Assembly: GCF_003254465.1 (NCBI RefSeq)
Contig: NZ_QDFI01000018.1
Span: 1 to 64,000, forward strand
Length of the DNA stretch: 64,000 bases
Source: Meridianimarinicoccus zhengii
GTDB taxonomy: Bacteria; Pseudomonadota; Alphaproteobacteria; Rhodobacterales; Rhodobacteraceae
Direction of reading: 5' to 3'
Made by a program: the position numbers and the translations under genes. Shown piece after piece: positions 55,476 to 63,607 of the stretch (position 1 is the stretch's first letter; each line of letters opens with the position of its first letter). Below the pieces are notes generated by a model. That model was not told where the DNA came from. It did not search any database and saw nothing but the letters and a program-made list of their open reading frames with translations.

Positions 55476-56886
55476 AGAATGCCTCCGGCAGGTAGAACAC
55501 GATCTGCGGGAAGACATACATGAGAACCATGCAGACCAGCACGAAGAACAGGAACGGCATGCAGCCCGCGAAGATCTGCGTCAGCTTCACCTCGGGTGGC
55601 GCGATGCCCTTGAGGTAATAGGCCGACATCGCCATCGGCGGTGTCAGGAAGCTGGTCTGCAGGTTCAGCGCCACGAGCACGCCGAAGAACAGCGGGTCGA
55701 TTTCGAAGAACGCCAGCAGCGGCAGGAAGATCGGCACGAAAATGATGATGATTTCCGACCATTCCAGCGGCCAGCCCAGCAGGAAGATGATGAGCTGCGC
55801 GAGGATGAGGAACTGAACGGGCGTCAGGTCGAGCCCCTGCACGAATTCCGAGATCAGGTGTTCGCCGCCGAGATACGAGAAGACGGCCGAGAACACATAG
55901 GACCCGACGAAGAGCCAGCAGACCATCGCGGTGGTGCGCAGGGTCAGGTAGACGCTTTCGCGCAGGCGCTGCCATGTCATCGCGCGGTAGATGAACGCGA
56001 GGAAGATGCCGCCGAGCGCGCCGATGGAGGCGGCTTCGGTCGGCGTGGCGAGCCCGAAGAGGATGGAACCCAGCACCGCGAGGATCAGGAAGGCGAGCGG
56101 CACGAAGGACGTGACGATCATCACGAACAGCTTGGCGAAGGGCACATCCGGCACTTCGTCGTCGGTGGGGCGGGGGGCGACGGAGGGCTGGATGATCGAC
56201 CGCCCGACCACGTAGAGCAGGTAGAGCCCCACAAGCGTCAGGCCCGGCAGGAGCGCGCCCGCGTAAAGCTGCACGATCGACACGCCGGACGCTGCGGCAT
56301 AGACGATCAGCATGATCGAGGGCGGGATCAGGATGCCCAGCGTGCCGCCCGCGCAGATGATGCCCGACGCGAAGGCGCGGTCGTAGCGCGCGTTGAGCAT
56401 GGCGGGTAGCGCGAGCAGCCCCATCAGCGTGACGACGGCGCCGACGATGCCGGTGGCTGTGGCGAAGAGCGCGCAGGTGATGAGCGCTGCAACCCCCATG
56501 GAGCCGGGGACGTTCTTGGACGCGATGTTCAGCGTGGTGAACAGGCGCGTCACGATGTTCGCGCGTTCGACGATGTAGCCCATGAAGAGGAACAGCGGAA
56601 CGGCGGTCAGCACCTCGTTCGACATGACCGTATAGGTCTGGTTCACGAACAGGTCGAAGATGCGGTTGTTGAAGAAGCCGTTGATCCAGGTCGAGGTGCT
56701 GTCCCACCAGGTCGCGGTCTCGTCGAGCCGGAAGTAGTCGCGCCACATGCGGCGTTCTTCGAAATAGGCGTAGTAGCCGAAGCCGATGCCCATGGCCATC
56801 AGCGTGAAGGCGATGGGGAAGCCCAGGAACACGAAGACGAGGAACAGCCCCAGCATCATCAGGGCGATCTGCGGATCGGTCATCAT
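55462..56886 (-). CDS. dctM: TRAP transporter large permease (DctM)
   Basis: This 474-residue protein has about 12 membrane helices and DctM hallmarks VPLFLFMGYIVERANI, GSMGVAALITCALFATATGI and GGTLGILIPPSIMLIVYA. It is the ion-coupled transport subunit. The start is ATGATG at 56886, whose first ATG overlaps the DctQ stop as ATGA. It carries an insertion around residues 45-85 (YYAYFEERRMWRDYFRLDE) seen in the larger TRAP subfamily. Confidence 0.95.
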   Translation of the reverse strand: MMTDPQIALMMLGLFLVFVFLGFPIAFTLMAMGIGFGYYAYFEERRMWRDYFRLDETATWWDSTSTWINGFFNNRIFDLFVNQTYTVMSNEVLTAVPLFLFMGYIVERANIVTRLFTTLNIASKNVPGSMGVAALITCALFATATGIVGAVVTLMGLLALPAMLNARYDRAFASGIICAGGTLGILIPPSIMLIVYAAASGVSIVQLYAGALLPGLTLVGLYLLYVVGRSIIQPSVAPRPTDDEVPDVPFAKLFVMIVTSFVPLAFLILAVLGSILFGLATPTEAASIGALGGIFLAFIYRAMTWQRLRESVYLTLRTTAMVCWLFVGSYVFSAVFSYLGGEHLISEFVQGLDLTPVQFLILAQLIIFLLGWPLEWSEIIIIFVPIFLPLLAFFEIDPLFFGVLVALNLQTSFLTPPMAMSAYYLKGIAPPEVKLTQIFAGCMPFLFFVLVCMVLMYVFPQIVFYLPEAFYGPR

Positions 56887-57467
56887 GGGTGGGCGTCCTT
56901 TTCGGCCTTTGCGGCCTGTTGCATCAGCAGGTCTTCGGTTTCGAACACGTCTTCGTCGGGGGTCAGCCACTCATTGGTGCGGATCGCGATGATGCAGCGG
57001 CAGACCTGCGCGATGCCCTGGATGAACAGCAGGATGCCGGCGGCGACGATGACGGTCTTGAACTGGTAGATCGGGATGCCCGCGGGGCTGTTCACCGATA
57101 CCTCGCCGTATTGCCAGGACCGCGCGGCGTATTTCCAGCCCGCGAAGATGAGCGCGGTCACGCCGGGAAAGAAGAACAGGATGTAGAGCACGAGGTCGAC
57201 CCGTGCCTGGGTGCGCGGCTGCCACATGCGGTAGAGGAAGTCGCCCCGCACATGCCCGCCGCGTGACAGCGTGTAGGCCCCGCCCATCATGAAGAGCGAG
57301 CCGTACATGATGAAGGACACGTCGAGCGCCCAGGCGGTCGGGCTGTTCAGCACGTAACGGACGAAGACTTCGTATCCCGTACCGGCCGCCATGAAGATGA
57401 TGAGCCAGCCGAAGGCCTTTCCGAACCAAGCGGAAAGGGCGTCGGCGAATCGGATGTAGCCGCGCAA
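56883..57467 (-). CDS. dctQ: TRAP transporter small permease (DctQ)
   Basis: This 194-residue protein has four membrane helices, with VRYVLNSPTAWALDVSFIMY and GGAYTLSRGGHVRGDFLYRM as DctQ signatures. The start is a TTG supported by AGGAG 8 bases upstream; the nearby ATG is out of frame. The C-terminal tail is longer than usual and acidic (LTPDEDVFETEDLL). It pairs with DctM. Confidence 0.9.
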   Translation of the reverse strand: MRGYIRFADALSAWFGKAFGWLIIFMAAGTGYEVFVRYVLNSPTAWALDVSFIMYGSLFMMGGAYTLSRGGHVRGDFLYRMWQPRTQARVDLVLYILFFFPGVTALIFAGWKYAARSWQYGEVSVNSPAGIPIYQFKTVIVAAGILLFIQGIAQVCRCIIAIRTNEWLTPDEDVFETEDLLMQQAAKAEKDAHP

Positions 57468-57492
57468 GTCATGCTCTCCTGACAGGGAAAAT

Positions 57493-57518
57493 GGCCCCGG
57501 TGCGGATACACCGGGGCC
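57493..57518 (-). terminator. Perfect 10-bp hairpin between dctP and dctQ
   Basis: GGCCCCGGTG (57493-57502) and CACCGGGGCC (57509-57518) are perfectly complementary with a six-base loop, just after the dctP stop. There is no long T run on the minus strand, so it is more likely an attenuator or message-stabilising stem that raises dctP over dctQM levels than a full terminator. Confidence 0.7.
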
Positions 57519-57540
57519 GGGTTGGCGTCAGCCTGTGCGA

Positions 57541-58668
57541 TCAGAGTGCGAGGCGACCCGGGAAGTAGTGCTCGAACGCGAGCCGCAGGTCGGGCGCGTT
57601 CATCAGTTCGTAGTAGGTGACCTGCTCGACCCAGGCGCGCTGGCTGTCGAGGCACTTCTTCATGAACGGGTCGGCTTCGAGTTCGGGGATCAGGTTGTCC
57701 CACGCTTCGAGCTGCGCGGCGAGAATATCCTCGGACGTCCGGTGGATGGTCACGCCGGCCTCGTCCTGGAGATACTTCAGGTCGGCCGAGTAGCGGCGCA
57801 TCGCCTTGGCGGTGTTGGCCGTCGATGCGGCTTCGACCGCGTGGATCATGATCGCCCGCAGATCCGGTTCCAGTTCTTCGAGGAAGAAGCGCGAGAACAG
57901 GAATTCGAAGCTTTCCGACGCCTGGTGATAGGACGACAGGTAGTAGTTCTTGGCCACGTCCTGTGCGCCGAAGGCGCGGTCCGACGACGGGTTGTTGAAT
58001 TCGAACGCGTCGATCACGCCGCGTTCCATCGCGGGCACGATCTCGCCGCCCGGAAGCTGTGCCACCGACATGCCCATCGACTGGAGCAGGTCAGCCGCAA
58101 GGCCCACGGTGCGGTACTTGAAGCCCTGCAGGTCGGCTGCGGTGTTCACCTCTTCCTTGAACCAGCCGAAGGGCTGGGCGAACATCGGGAAGCCGAGATA
58201 GCCGTCCACGTCGAGGCCCATGATGTCCTGGGTCAGTTCGTCGTAGAGCGCCTTGCCGCCGCCTTCGTAGAACCACGACAGCATCGTGGTGGCCGAGCCG
58301 CCGAAGACGGGGCCGGTGCCGAAGAGCGATGCGGCCTTGTTCTTGCCGTACCAGTAGACGGGCACGGAGTGCGCCACGTCGAGAACGCCGTCATTGACCG
58401 CGTCCAGCACCTGGAAGGCACCGACGACGGCGCCGGCGGGCAGCAGGTCGACCGACAGGCGGCCGCCGGACATGGCTTCGACCCGGTCGGCATAGTCGCG
58501 CGCGAATTCCTGCCAGATGTCCGAGGACGGCCACGAGGTCTGCATCTTCACGACGAGCGGCGCCTGCGCCAGCACAGCGGGTGCGGCCAGGCCGCCCGCG
58601 GCGGTCACGCCACCGGCCAGCGCCGATTTGCGCAGGAAGTTGCGCCGGTTCATGGGTGTGTTTGTCAT
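57541..58668 (-). CDS. dctP: TRAP transporter substrate-binding protein (DctP)
   Basis: This 375-residue periplasmic protein has a Tat-type signal with the twin Arg in NRRNFLRKSALAGG. The mature domain has VVKMQTSWPSSDIWQEFARD, DVAHSVPVYWYGKNKAASLFG, GFKYRTVGLAADLLQSMGM and FEFNNPSSDRAFGAQD, fitting the mono/dicarboxylate and 2-oxo-acid TRAP group that carries a conserved Arg in the GFKYR segment. It starts after GGGAGG. It is the first gene of the dctPQM-amidase operon. Confidence 0.95.
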   Translation of the reverse strand: MTNTPMNRRNFLRKSALAGGVTAAGGLAAPAVLAQAPLVVKMQTSWPSSDIWQEFARDYADRVEAMSGGRLSVDLLPAGAVVGAFQVLDAVNDGVLDVAHSVPVYWYGKNKAASLFGTGPVFGGSATTMLSWFYEGGGKALYDELTQDIMGLDVDGYLGFPMFAQPFGWFKEEVNTAADLQGFKYRTVGLAADLLQSMGMSVAQLPGGEIVPAMERGVIDAFEFNNPSSDRAFGAQDVAKNYYLSSYHQASESFEFLFSRFFLEELEPDLRAIMIHAVEAASTANTAKAMRRYSADLKYLQDEAGVTIHRTSEDILAAQLEAWDNLIPELEADPFMKKCLDSQRAWVEQVTYYELMNAPDLRLAFEHYFPGRLAL

Positions 58669-59139
58669 GGTTTACCTCCCTAAGGTGTAGCGTGCCCCGT
58701 CATCACACCACCTCGGGTTGTCCCGGGTGTGGATGCGACGAAACGGCGCGTTCGCATGGGAGTTTGGTAACAGGATTTGTCCAGAAGGCAAGCGCGTGCG
58801 ACCGCCTTGTATACAAAAACTCCGAGTTTGCGCTACCATGACGAAGAGACGATGAACGGCGCCCGCGCCGCGCGGTCTTGCAGCGCCGGGGATGGGCGGA
58901 GGGTTCCAGTCATGGCAACCGGTGCGCTGCAGCGCGGGCGGGTGTCGGCCCGTGCCGATGGCGGCGCCGGGCGGTGCGGAAGCGTGACGCGACTCGCCCG
59001 GCGCCATTCCCTGCGCGTTGGCAAACCGCTGCGCGAAGCGATCAGAATCGGCGCAGGCCGCGCTGCCGGATGCCGGGCGCACCCGCCGCCGCGCCGGTCG
59101 GCGTGTCATGGGGTGGAACGCCGCGGGCGCGTGCCCGTG
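58669..59139. other. Intergenic region upstream of dctP, no gene seen
   Basis: These 471 bases separate dctP from the nitrilase gene, both on the minus strand. Open frames exist on both strands but have no ribosome site or recognisable protein pattern. The part near dctP is A/T-richer and contains the palindrome TTGTATACAA (58807-58816). The rest is GC-rich without a clear motif. Confidence 0.55.
58807..58816. promoter_or_regulatory. TTGTATACAA palindrome, candidate GntR-type operator
   Basis: This perfect palindrome lies 139 bases before the dctP start. TTGT/ACAA half-sites of this type are bound by FadR/FCD-type GntR regulators, which often control TRAP transporter operons. No GntR gene is in the window, so the regulator lies elsewhere. 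Confidence 0.5.
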
Positions 59140-60042
59140 TCATTCGGTCAGAAGACCGTAGTCGCCGGGCTGGCGGTGGCGCGCGAAATCGAAGATGTTG
59201 CTGCGGATCTCGGCGCATCGGTCGAGATCGATCCGCGCCGTGACGACCTCGTCCGACAGGGTGGTGGCCTGCGCCACGATCTCGCCCGTTGGCGCCACGA
59301 TGAGACTGCCGCCGATCAGGTCGCAGCCTTCTTCGGGGCCCGCCTTGGCGACGCCCACGGCCCAGAGCCCGTTCTGGTAGGCCCCGGCCTGAAGCGACAG
59401 CGCATTGTGGAAATATTGCAGATGGTCGTGGCCGGGCGCGGGCGGGTAGTGGGCCGGGGTATTGTAGCCGAGCAAGACGAGTTCCGCCCCGCCCAGACCC
59501 AGCATCCGCCATGTTTCGGGCCAGCGGCGGTCGTTGCAGATGCACATGCCGATCCGTCCGCCGAAGGCGTCGAAGACGGGAAAGCCGAGGTCCCCCTTTT
59601 CGAAATACCGTTTCTCGAGGTGCTGGAAGGGTCGCCACGGTTCATGGTCGCCATGGCCGGGCAGATGGATCTTGCGGTAGGTGCCGAGGATCGCGCCATC
59701 CGGGCCGACAAGGATCGCGGTGTTGAAATGCCGCCCCTCGGGCGTCAGTTCGGCGTAGCCGAGATGGAATCCCACCCCCAGCCGCCGGGCCGCGTCGAAC
59801 AGCGGCCGGGTTTCGGGCGACGGCATCGCGTGTTCGAAGAAGCTGTCGATCTCGCGCTGGTCCTCCATCCACCAGCGGGGAAAGAAGGTCGTGAGCGCGA
59901 GCTCGGGGAACACGACAAGCGCCGCACCGCGCCCATGGGCTTCTTCCATCAGGGCGATCATGCGGGCGACGGCGGCCGCGCGGGGTTCGTTTCGTGCGAT
60001 GGGGCCGAGTTGCGCGGCGGCGACGATGAAGGTGCGGGGCAT
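59140..60042 (-). CDS. N-carbamoyl-D-amino-acid amidohydrolase-like nitrilase
   Basis: This 300-residue nitrilase-superfamily hydrolase has the full triad: Glu47 in VVFPELALTTFFPRW, Lys124 in YRKIHLPGHGDHEP and Cys169 in MCICNDRRWPETWR. The segment ICNDRRWPETWR is characteristic of D-carbamoylases, which cut N-carbamoyl-D-amino acids to amino acid, CO2 and ammonia. A related carbamoyl or amide substrate is also possible. It is followed on the same strand, upstream, by a DUF6963-like gene 27 bases away. Confidence 0.88.
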   Translation of the reverse strand: MPRTFIVAAAQLGPIARNEPRAAAVARMIALMEEAHGRGAALVVFPELALTTFFPRWWMEDQREIDSFFEHAMPSPETRPLFDAARRLGVGFHLGYAELTPEGRHFNTAILVGPDGAILGTYRKIHLPGHGDHEPWRPFQHLEKRYFEKGDLGFPVFDAFGGRIGMCICNDRRWPETWRMLGLGGAELVLLGYNTPAHYPPAPGHDHLQYFHNALSLQAGAYQNGLWAVGVAKAGPEEGCDLIGGSLIVAPTGEIVAQATTLSDEVVTARIDLDRCAEIRSNIFDFARHRQPGDYGLLTE

Positions 60043-60069
60043 CGGTGGTCTCCGGTCCTGTGTGGCGTG

Positions 60070-60999
60070 TCAGCTTGTGGCGCGGACCCCTAGCCGCGCG
60101 GACGGGCCGCCATCGCAGCTTTCGACGATCCCGTGCCGCGCCACGCAATACGCCTCGGACACGAGCGTGCCGACGACGTGGCCCGCGCGCCGGACGGGGC
60201 TGCCGCGCATCGCGGCCGCGCCCTGCCATGCCGGGGCGGTCCAGCCGGCGGGCAGGCCGCCGATGGCGATGACGCGGCCCACGTCGTCGATGTCCACGGC
60301 ACGGGGTGGCGTGGTAGTCAGGCGGACCCCGGCGGCGAGCGTGATCTCGAAATCCGCGGCGTCCGCGGGGGCGCATGCATCCATGGCGGCGCCCGCGGCG
60401 ATGGCGGCAAGCCCCGTGACCGGGAAGATGGCATTGTGCAGGATGGCGATGCGCAGCCCCGCGCCTTCGGTCACGAGCGCGCCCGCGTCGCTGCGCGCGG
60501 CTGCAAGCGCGCCATTGGCCGCCGCGACATCGCCCGCGGCGGTGACGGCGATCAGCCCGGCATCGGCATCCGGATGGTCGGCAAGGACCGTTTCCAGCGC
60601 GGCCTGCGGCGGCATCCCGGCGGCAAGGCGTTCGAGCGCGAGAACGTTGACCGCGCGGCCGCCCGGCCGGCCCGGCATGTTGGGCAGGCGGTGGCCGGAC
60701 ATGCAGCCGACCCCTTCGGCGGCCGGGGTGAACTGGCTGAGCGGGGCCATCCGGTCGGGCCCCGAGGACATGAGCGCGACGAGGCCGGCCCGCGCTATGG
60801 CGTCGGGTGGCGGGCCGGGGAACAGGCCGGCGCTGCCGCCGCGCTGGGTTTCGGCACGGTGCAGCCGCCCGTCACCATCGATCGCGGCAAGGCTGACGAA
60901 CCCGCCGATCATGCCGCGCCCGACCCGTTCGACCATGGCAAGTGCTGCCAGCGCGGCGGCCCCTGCGCCCGGCCCGGCGATGCCGATCCCCACGGTCAC
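60070..60999 (-). CDS. DUF6963-like protein
   Basis: This 309-residue protein starts TVGIGIAGPGAGAAALAALA and has the pattern MVERVGRGMIGGFVSLAAID, ETQRGGSAGLF and GVGCMSGHRLPN that I associate with DUF6963. The start is GTG overlapping the ABC ATPase stop by 4 bases. An Ntn-hydrolase-like role is imaginable from the Gly-rich segments but not supported. It occurs with amide/hydantoin catabolic genes, and here lies between an N-carbamoylase and an ABC importer. Confidence 0.65.
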   Translation of the reverse strand: MTVGIGIAGPGAGAAALAALAMVERVGRGMIGGFVSLAAIDGDGRLHRAETQRGGSAGLFPGPPPDAIARAGLVALMSSGPDRMAPLSQFTPAAEGVGCMSGHRLPNMPGRPGGRAVNVLALERLAAGMPPQAALETVLADHPDADAGLIAVTAAGDVAAANGALAAARSDAGALVTEGAGLRIAILHNAIFPVTGLAAIAAGAAMDACAPADAADFEITLAAGVRLTTTPPRAVDIDDVGRVIAIGGLPAGWTAPAWQGAAAMRGSPVRRAGHVVGTLVSEAYCVARHGIVESCDGGPSARLGVRATS

Positions 61000-62723
61000 G
61001 TCGCCACCCAGTGGCCGGGTGCGGCTTCGGCCAGCGGCCCCATGGGGATGGTGCCGAGATCGAGCTGCGGCAGCTTCGGGCGCTGCGCCGTCGGGTCGGG
61101 GCGCGGCACGGCGGCCAGCAGCGCCGCGGTATAGGGATGGCGCGGCGCGCCCAGCACCGCGCGGCGCGGCCCCATCTCGACGATCCGCCCCTGGCGCATG
61201 ACGGCGACGCGATGGGCCATTTCCTCGACCACGGCCATGTCGTGGCTGATGAAGAGATAGCCGAGCCCGAGCGACTGCTGCAGTTCCAGCATCAGGTCGA
61301 GCACCTGCGCCTGCACCGACACGTCCAGCGCCGAGGTCGGCTCGTCCGCGACGATCAGCTTCGGGCGCACGCCAAGCGCGCGGGCGATGCAGATGCGCTG
61401 CCGCTGGCCGCCGGAAAACTCGTGCGGAAAGCGGCGCATGTGGTCGGCCTCCAGCCCCACGCGGCGGAGCAGTTCGGCCACGTGATCCTTCAGGTCGGCC
61501 CCGCGGGCGATCCCGTGGATCTGCATCGGTTCGCCGATCAGCCGTCCCACGCTCATGCGCGGGTTGAGTGCGGCGAACGGGTCCTGGAACACCATCTGCA
61601 TCGCGCGGCGTGCGCGGCGCAGGCTGCGCTGCGGCAGGGCGCGCATGTCTTCGCCCTCCAGGTCGATGCGGCCCCTGTCGACCTCGATCAGGCGCAGCAC
61701 GGCGCGGCCCGACGTCGACTTGCCCGAGCCGCTTTCGCCCACGAGCGCCAGCGTTTCCCCGGCGCGGACGGTGAAGCCGACGTCGTCCATCGCCACGGTG
61801 CCGGCCGCGCGGCCGAACAGGCGTCCGCGCCCGGCAAAGGTCTTGCCCAGACCTTCGGCCCGCAGCACGTCGTCGCCGGGATGGGCCGGGTCCGCGACCG
61901 TGGGGCGCGGCCCGTCCTCGGACGCGCGCGCGCCAAGGCGCGGCACGGCGGCCAGAAGGCGGCGGGTATAGTCGGCGCGCGGGCGGGCGAAGATCGCGTC
62001 CACCGGGCCGTCCTCCACCTTGCGGCCCTTGTTCATGACGACCACCCGCTCGGCCATCTCGGCCACCACGCCCATGTCATGGGTGATGAGCAGGATCGCG
62101 GTGCCGAAGCGCGCCTGCACGTCGCGCATCAGGTCGAGGATCTGCGCCTGCACGGTCACGTCGAGCGCCGTCGTGGGTTCGTCTGCGATCAGGATGTCGG
62201 GTTCCAGCGCCATCGCCATTGCGATCATCACGCGCTGCCGCATGCCGCCGGACAATTCGTGCGGGAACTGCTGCATCCGCCGCGGCGGGTCGGACAGGTC
62301 CACCAGCCGCAGGGTTTCCAATGCCTTCTCGCGCGCGTCGCGCAGCGACAGCCCGCGATGTTCCACCAGCGCCTCGGTGATCTGCTGGCCGATGCGCAGC
62401 ACGGGCGTGAGCGAGGTCATCGGTTCCTGGAAGATCATGGCGATGCGGTTGCCGCGCACGGCGCGCAGTTCCCGCTCAGGCAGGTGCAGCAGGTCGGTGC
62501 CACGGAAACGCGCGACCCCGCTTTCGATCCGGGCGCTGCGTGGCGGCAGAAGGCCCAGCAGCGCCATGGACGACACGCTCTTGCCCGAGCCGCTTTCGCC
62601 GACGATGGCCAGCGTTTCGCCCGCCTCGAGGGTATAGGACAGGTCGTCCACGGCCACGTTGCGCCCCGCGCCGTGCCCGAAGGCGACGGTCAGCCCCTCG
62701 ACCTGCAGCAGCGGCGCGGTCAT
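60996..62723 (-). CDS. Dipeptide/oligopeptide-type ABC transporter, fused dual ATPase
   Basis: This 575-residue protein joins DppD-like and DppF-like ATPases. The first has Walker A GESGSGKSVSS near residue 42, signature LSGGMRQR and Walker B ILIADEPTTALD. The second (from about residue 300) has GESGSGKSTSG, FSGGQRQR and LIVADEPTSALD. Each half ends in a peptide-transporter C-terminal segment (HPYTAALLAAVP). It powers the DppB/DppC permeases upstream. Confidence 0.94.
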   Translation of the reverse strand: MTAPLLQVEGLTVAFGHGAGRNVAVDDLSYTLEAGETLAIVGESGSGKSVSSMALLGLLPPRSARIESGVARFRGTDLLHLPERELRAVRGNRIAMIFQEPMTSLTPVLRIGQQITEALVEHRGLSLRDAREKALETLRLVDLSDPPRRMQQFPHELSGGMRQRVMIAMAMALEPDILIADEPTTALDVTVQAQILDLMRDVQARFGTAILLITHDMGVVAEMAERVVVMNKGRKVEDGPVDAIFARPRADYTRRLLAAVPRLGARASEDGPRPTVADPAHPGDDVLRAEGLGKTFAGRGRLFGRAAGTVAMDDVGFTVRAGETLALVGESGSGKSTSGRAVLRLIEVDRGRIDLEGEDMRALPQRSLRRARRAMQMVFQDPFAALNPRMSVGRLIGEPMQIHGIARGADLKDHVAELLRRVGLEADHMRRFPHEFSGGQRQRICIARALGVRPKLIVADEPTSALDVSVQAQVLDLMLELQQSLGLGYLFISHDMAVVEEMAHRVAVMRQGRIVEMGPRRAVLGAPRHPYTAALLAAVPRPDPTAQRPKLPQLDLGTIPMGPLAEAAPGHWVAT

Positions 62724-63607
62724 CGGGCCCTCTGGCGCGGGTCCAGCACCTCGCGCACGCCATCGCCCAGCAGGTTGAAGCCCAGGACGGTGATCGCGAT
62801 GGCGAGGCCGGGAAAGATCATCATCCACGGCGCGCGCGCGATCAGGTCCCGCGACGAGGACAGCATGAATCCCCATTCCGGCTGCGGCGGCTGCGCCCCG
62901 AGCCCGAGGAACGACAGCCCCGCCGCCGCCAGCACCGCAGTGGACACGCCCAGCGTGCCGACAACGATCAGCGTCGGGATCACGTTGGGCAAAAGGTGCA
63001 CGAAAATCAGCCGGAGGCGCGAGGCCCCGGCAGCGATGGCGGCTTCGAAATACGGCTTGTTCTTTTCCACCAGCACGACCGAATGGGTGATACGGGCGTA
63101 GAAGGGGATCGAGGCGATGCCGATGGCGATCATCGCGTTCACCAGCCCGACCCCGAGAATGGCAAGGCAGGCCAGCGCGATCACGATCTCGGTGAAGCTG
63201 AAGAGCACGTCGACAAGACGCATCAGCACGCGTTCGGTCCAGCCGCCCGCATAGCCTGCGACAAGCCCGAGCAGCAGCCCCGAGGTCAGCGAGATGCCCA
63301 CGGCGATCACGCCGATCTGCAGTGTCAGCCGCGCCCCGAAGACGACCCGGCTGAACATGTCGCGCCCGAGCTGGTCGGTGCCCATCCAGTGCGCGGCGGA
63401 CGGCGGTGACAGCCGTGGCCCGGATGCCATGCGCAGCGGATCGTGCGGCGCGATCAGCGGCGCGAAGACCGCCGCGATGACGAGCAGCAGCACGATCGCC
63501 AGCCCGACAGCACCCGAAGGGCTGCGCAGCAGGGCCGTCAGCGCCTGCTGCACGCCGGACAGGCGCGCGGCGGCGGGCCCGGCCTGTGCGGTGTCCGGGG
63601 CGCTCAT
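62720..63607 (-). CDS. Dipeptide-type ABC transporter permease, DppC-like
   Basis: This 295-residue protein has six membrane helices, the N-terminal extended segment and HWMGTDQLGRDMFSRVVFGARL, the DppC signature; the EAA loop reads FEAAIAAGASRLRLIFVHLLP. It overlaps the flanking genes by 4 bases at both ends. It pairs with the partial DppB gene at the window edge. Confidence 0.93.
   Translation of the reverse strand: MSAPDTAQAGPAAARLSGVQQALTALLRSPSGAVGLAIVLLLVIAAVFAPLIAPHDPLRMASGPRLSPPSAAHWMGTDQLGRDMFSRVVFGARLTLQIGVIAVGISLTSGLLLGLVAGYAGGWTERVLMRLVDVLFSFTEIVIALACLAILGVGLVNAMIAIGIASIPFYARITHSVVLVEKNKPYFEAAIAAGASRLRLIFVHLLPNVIPTLIVVGTLGVSTAVLAAAGLSFLGLGAQPPQPEWGFMLSSSRDLIARAPWMMIFPGLAIAITVLGFNLLGDGVREVLDPRQRAR

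Noticed and set aside
58672-59109. A 145-codon minus-strand frame between dctP and the nitrilase
   Set aside because: It has no ribosome site, a Pro/Arg/Gly-rich random composition, and it covers the GntR-type palindrome and the dctP promoter region.
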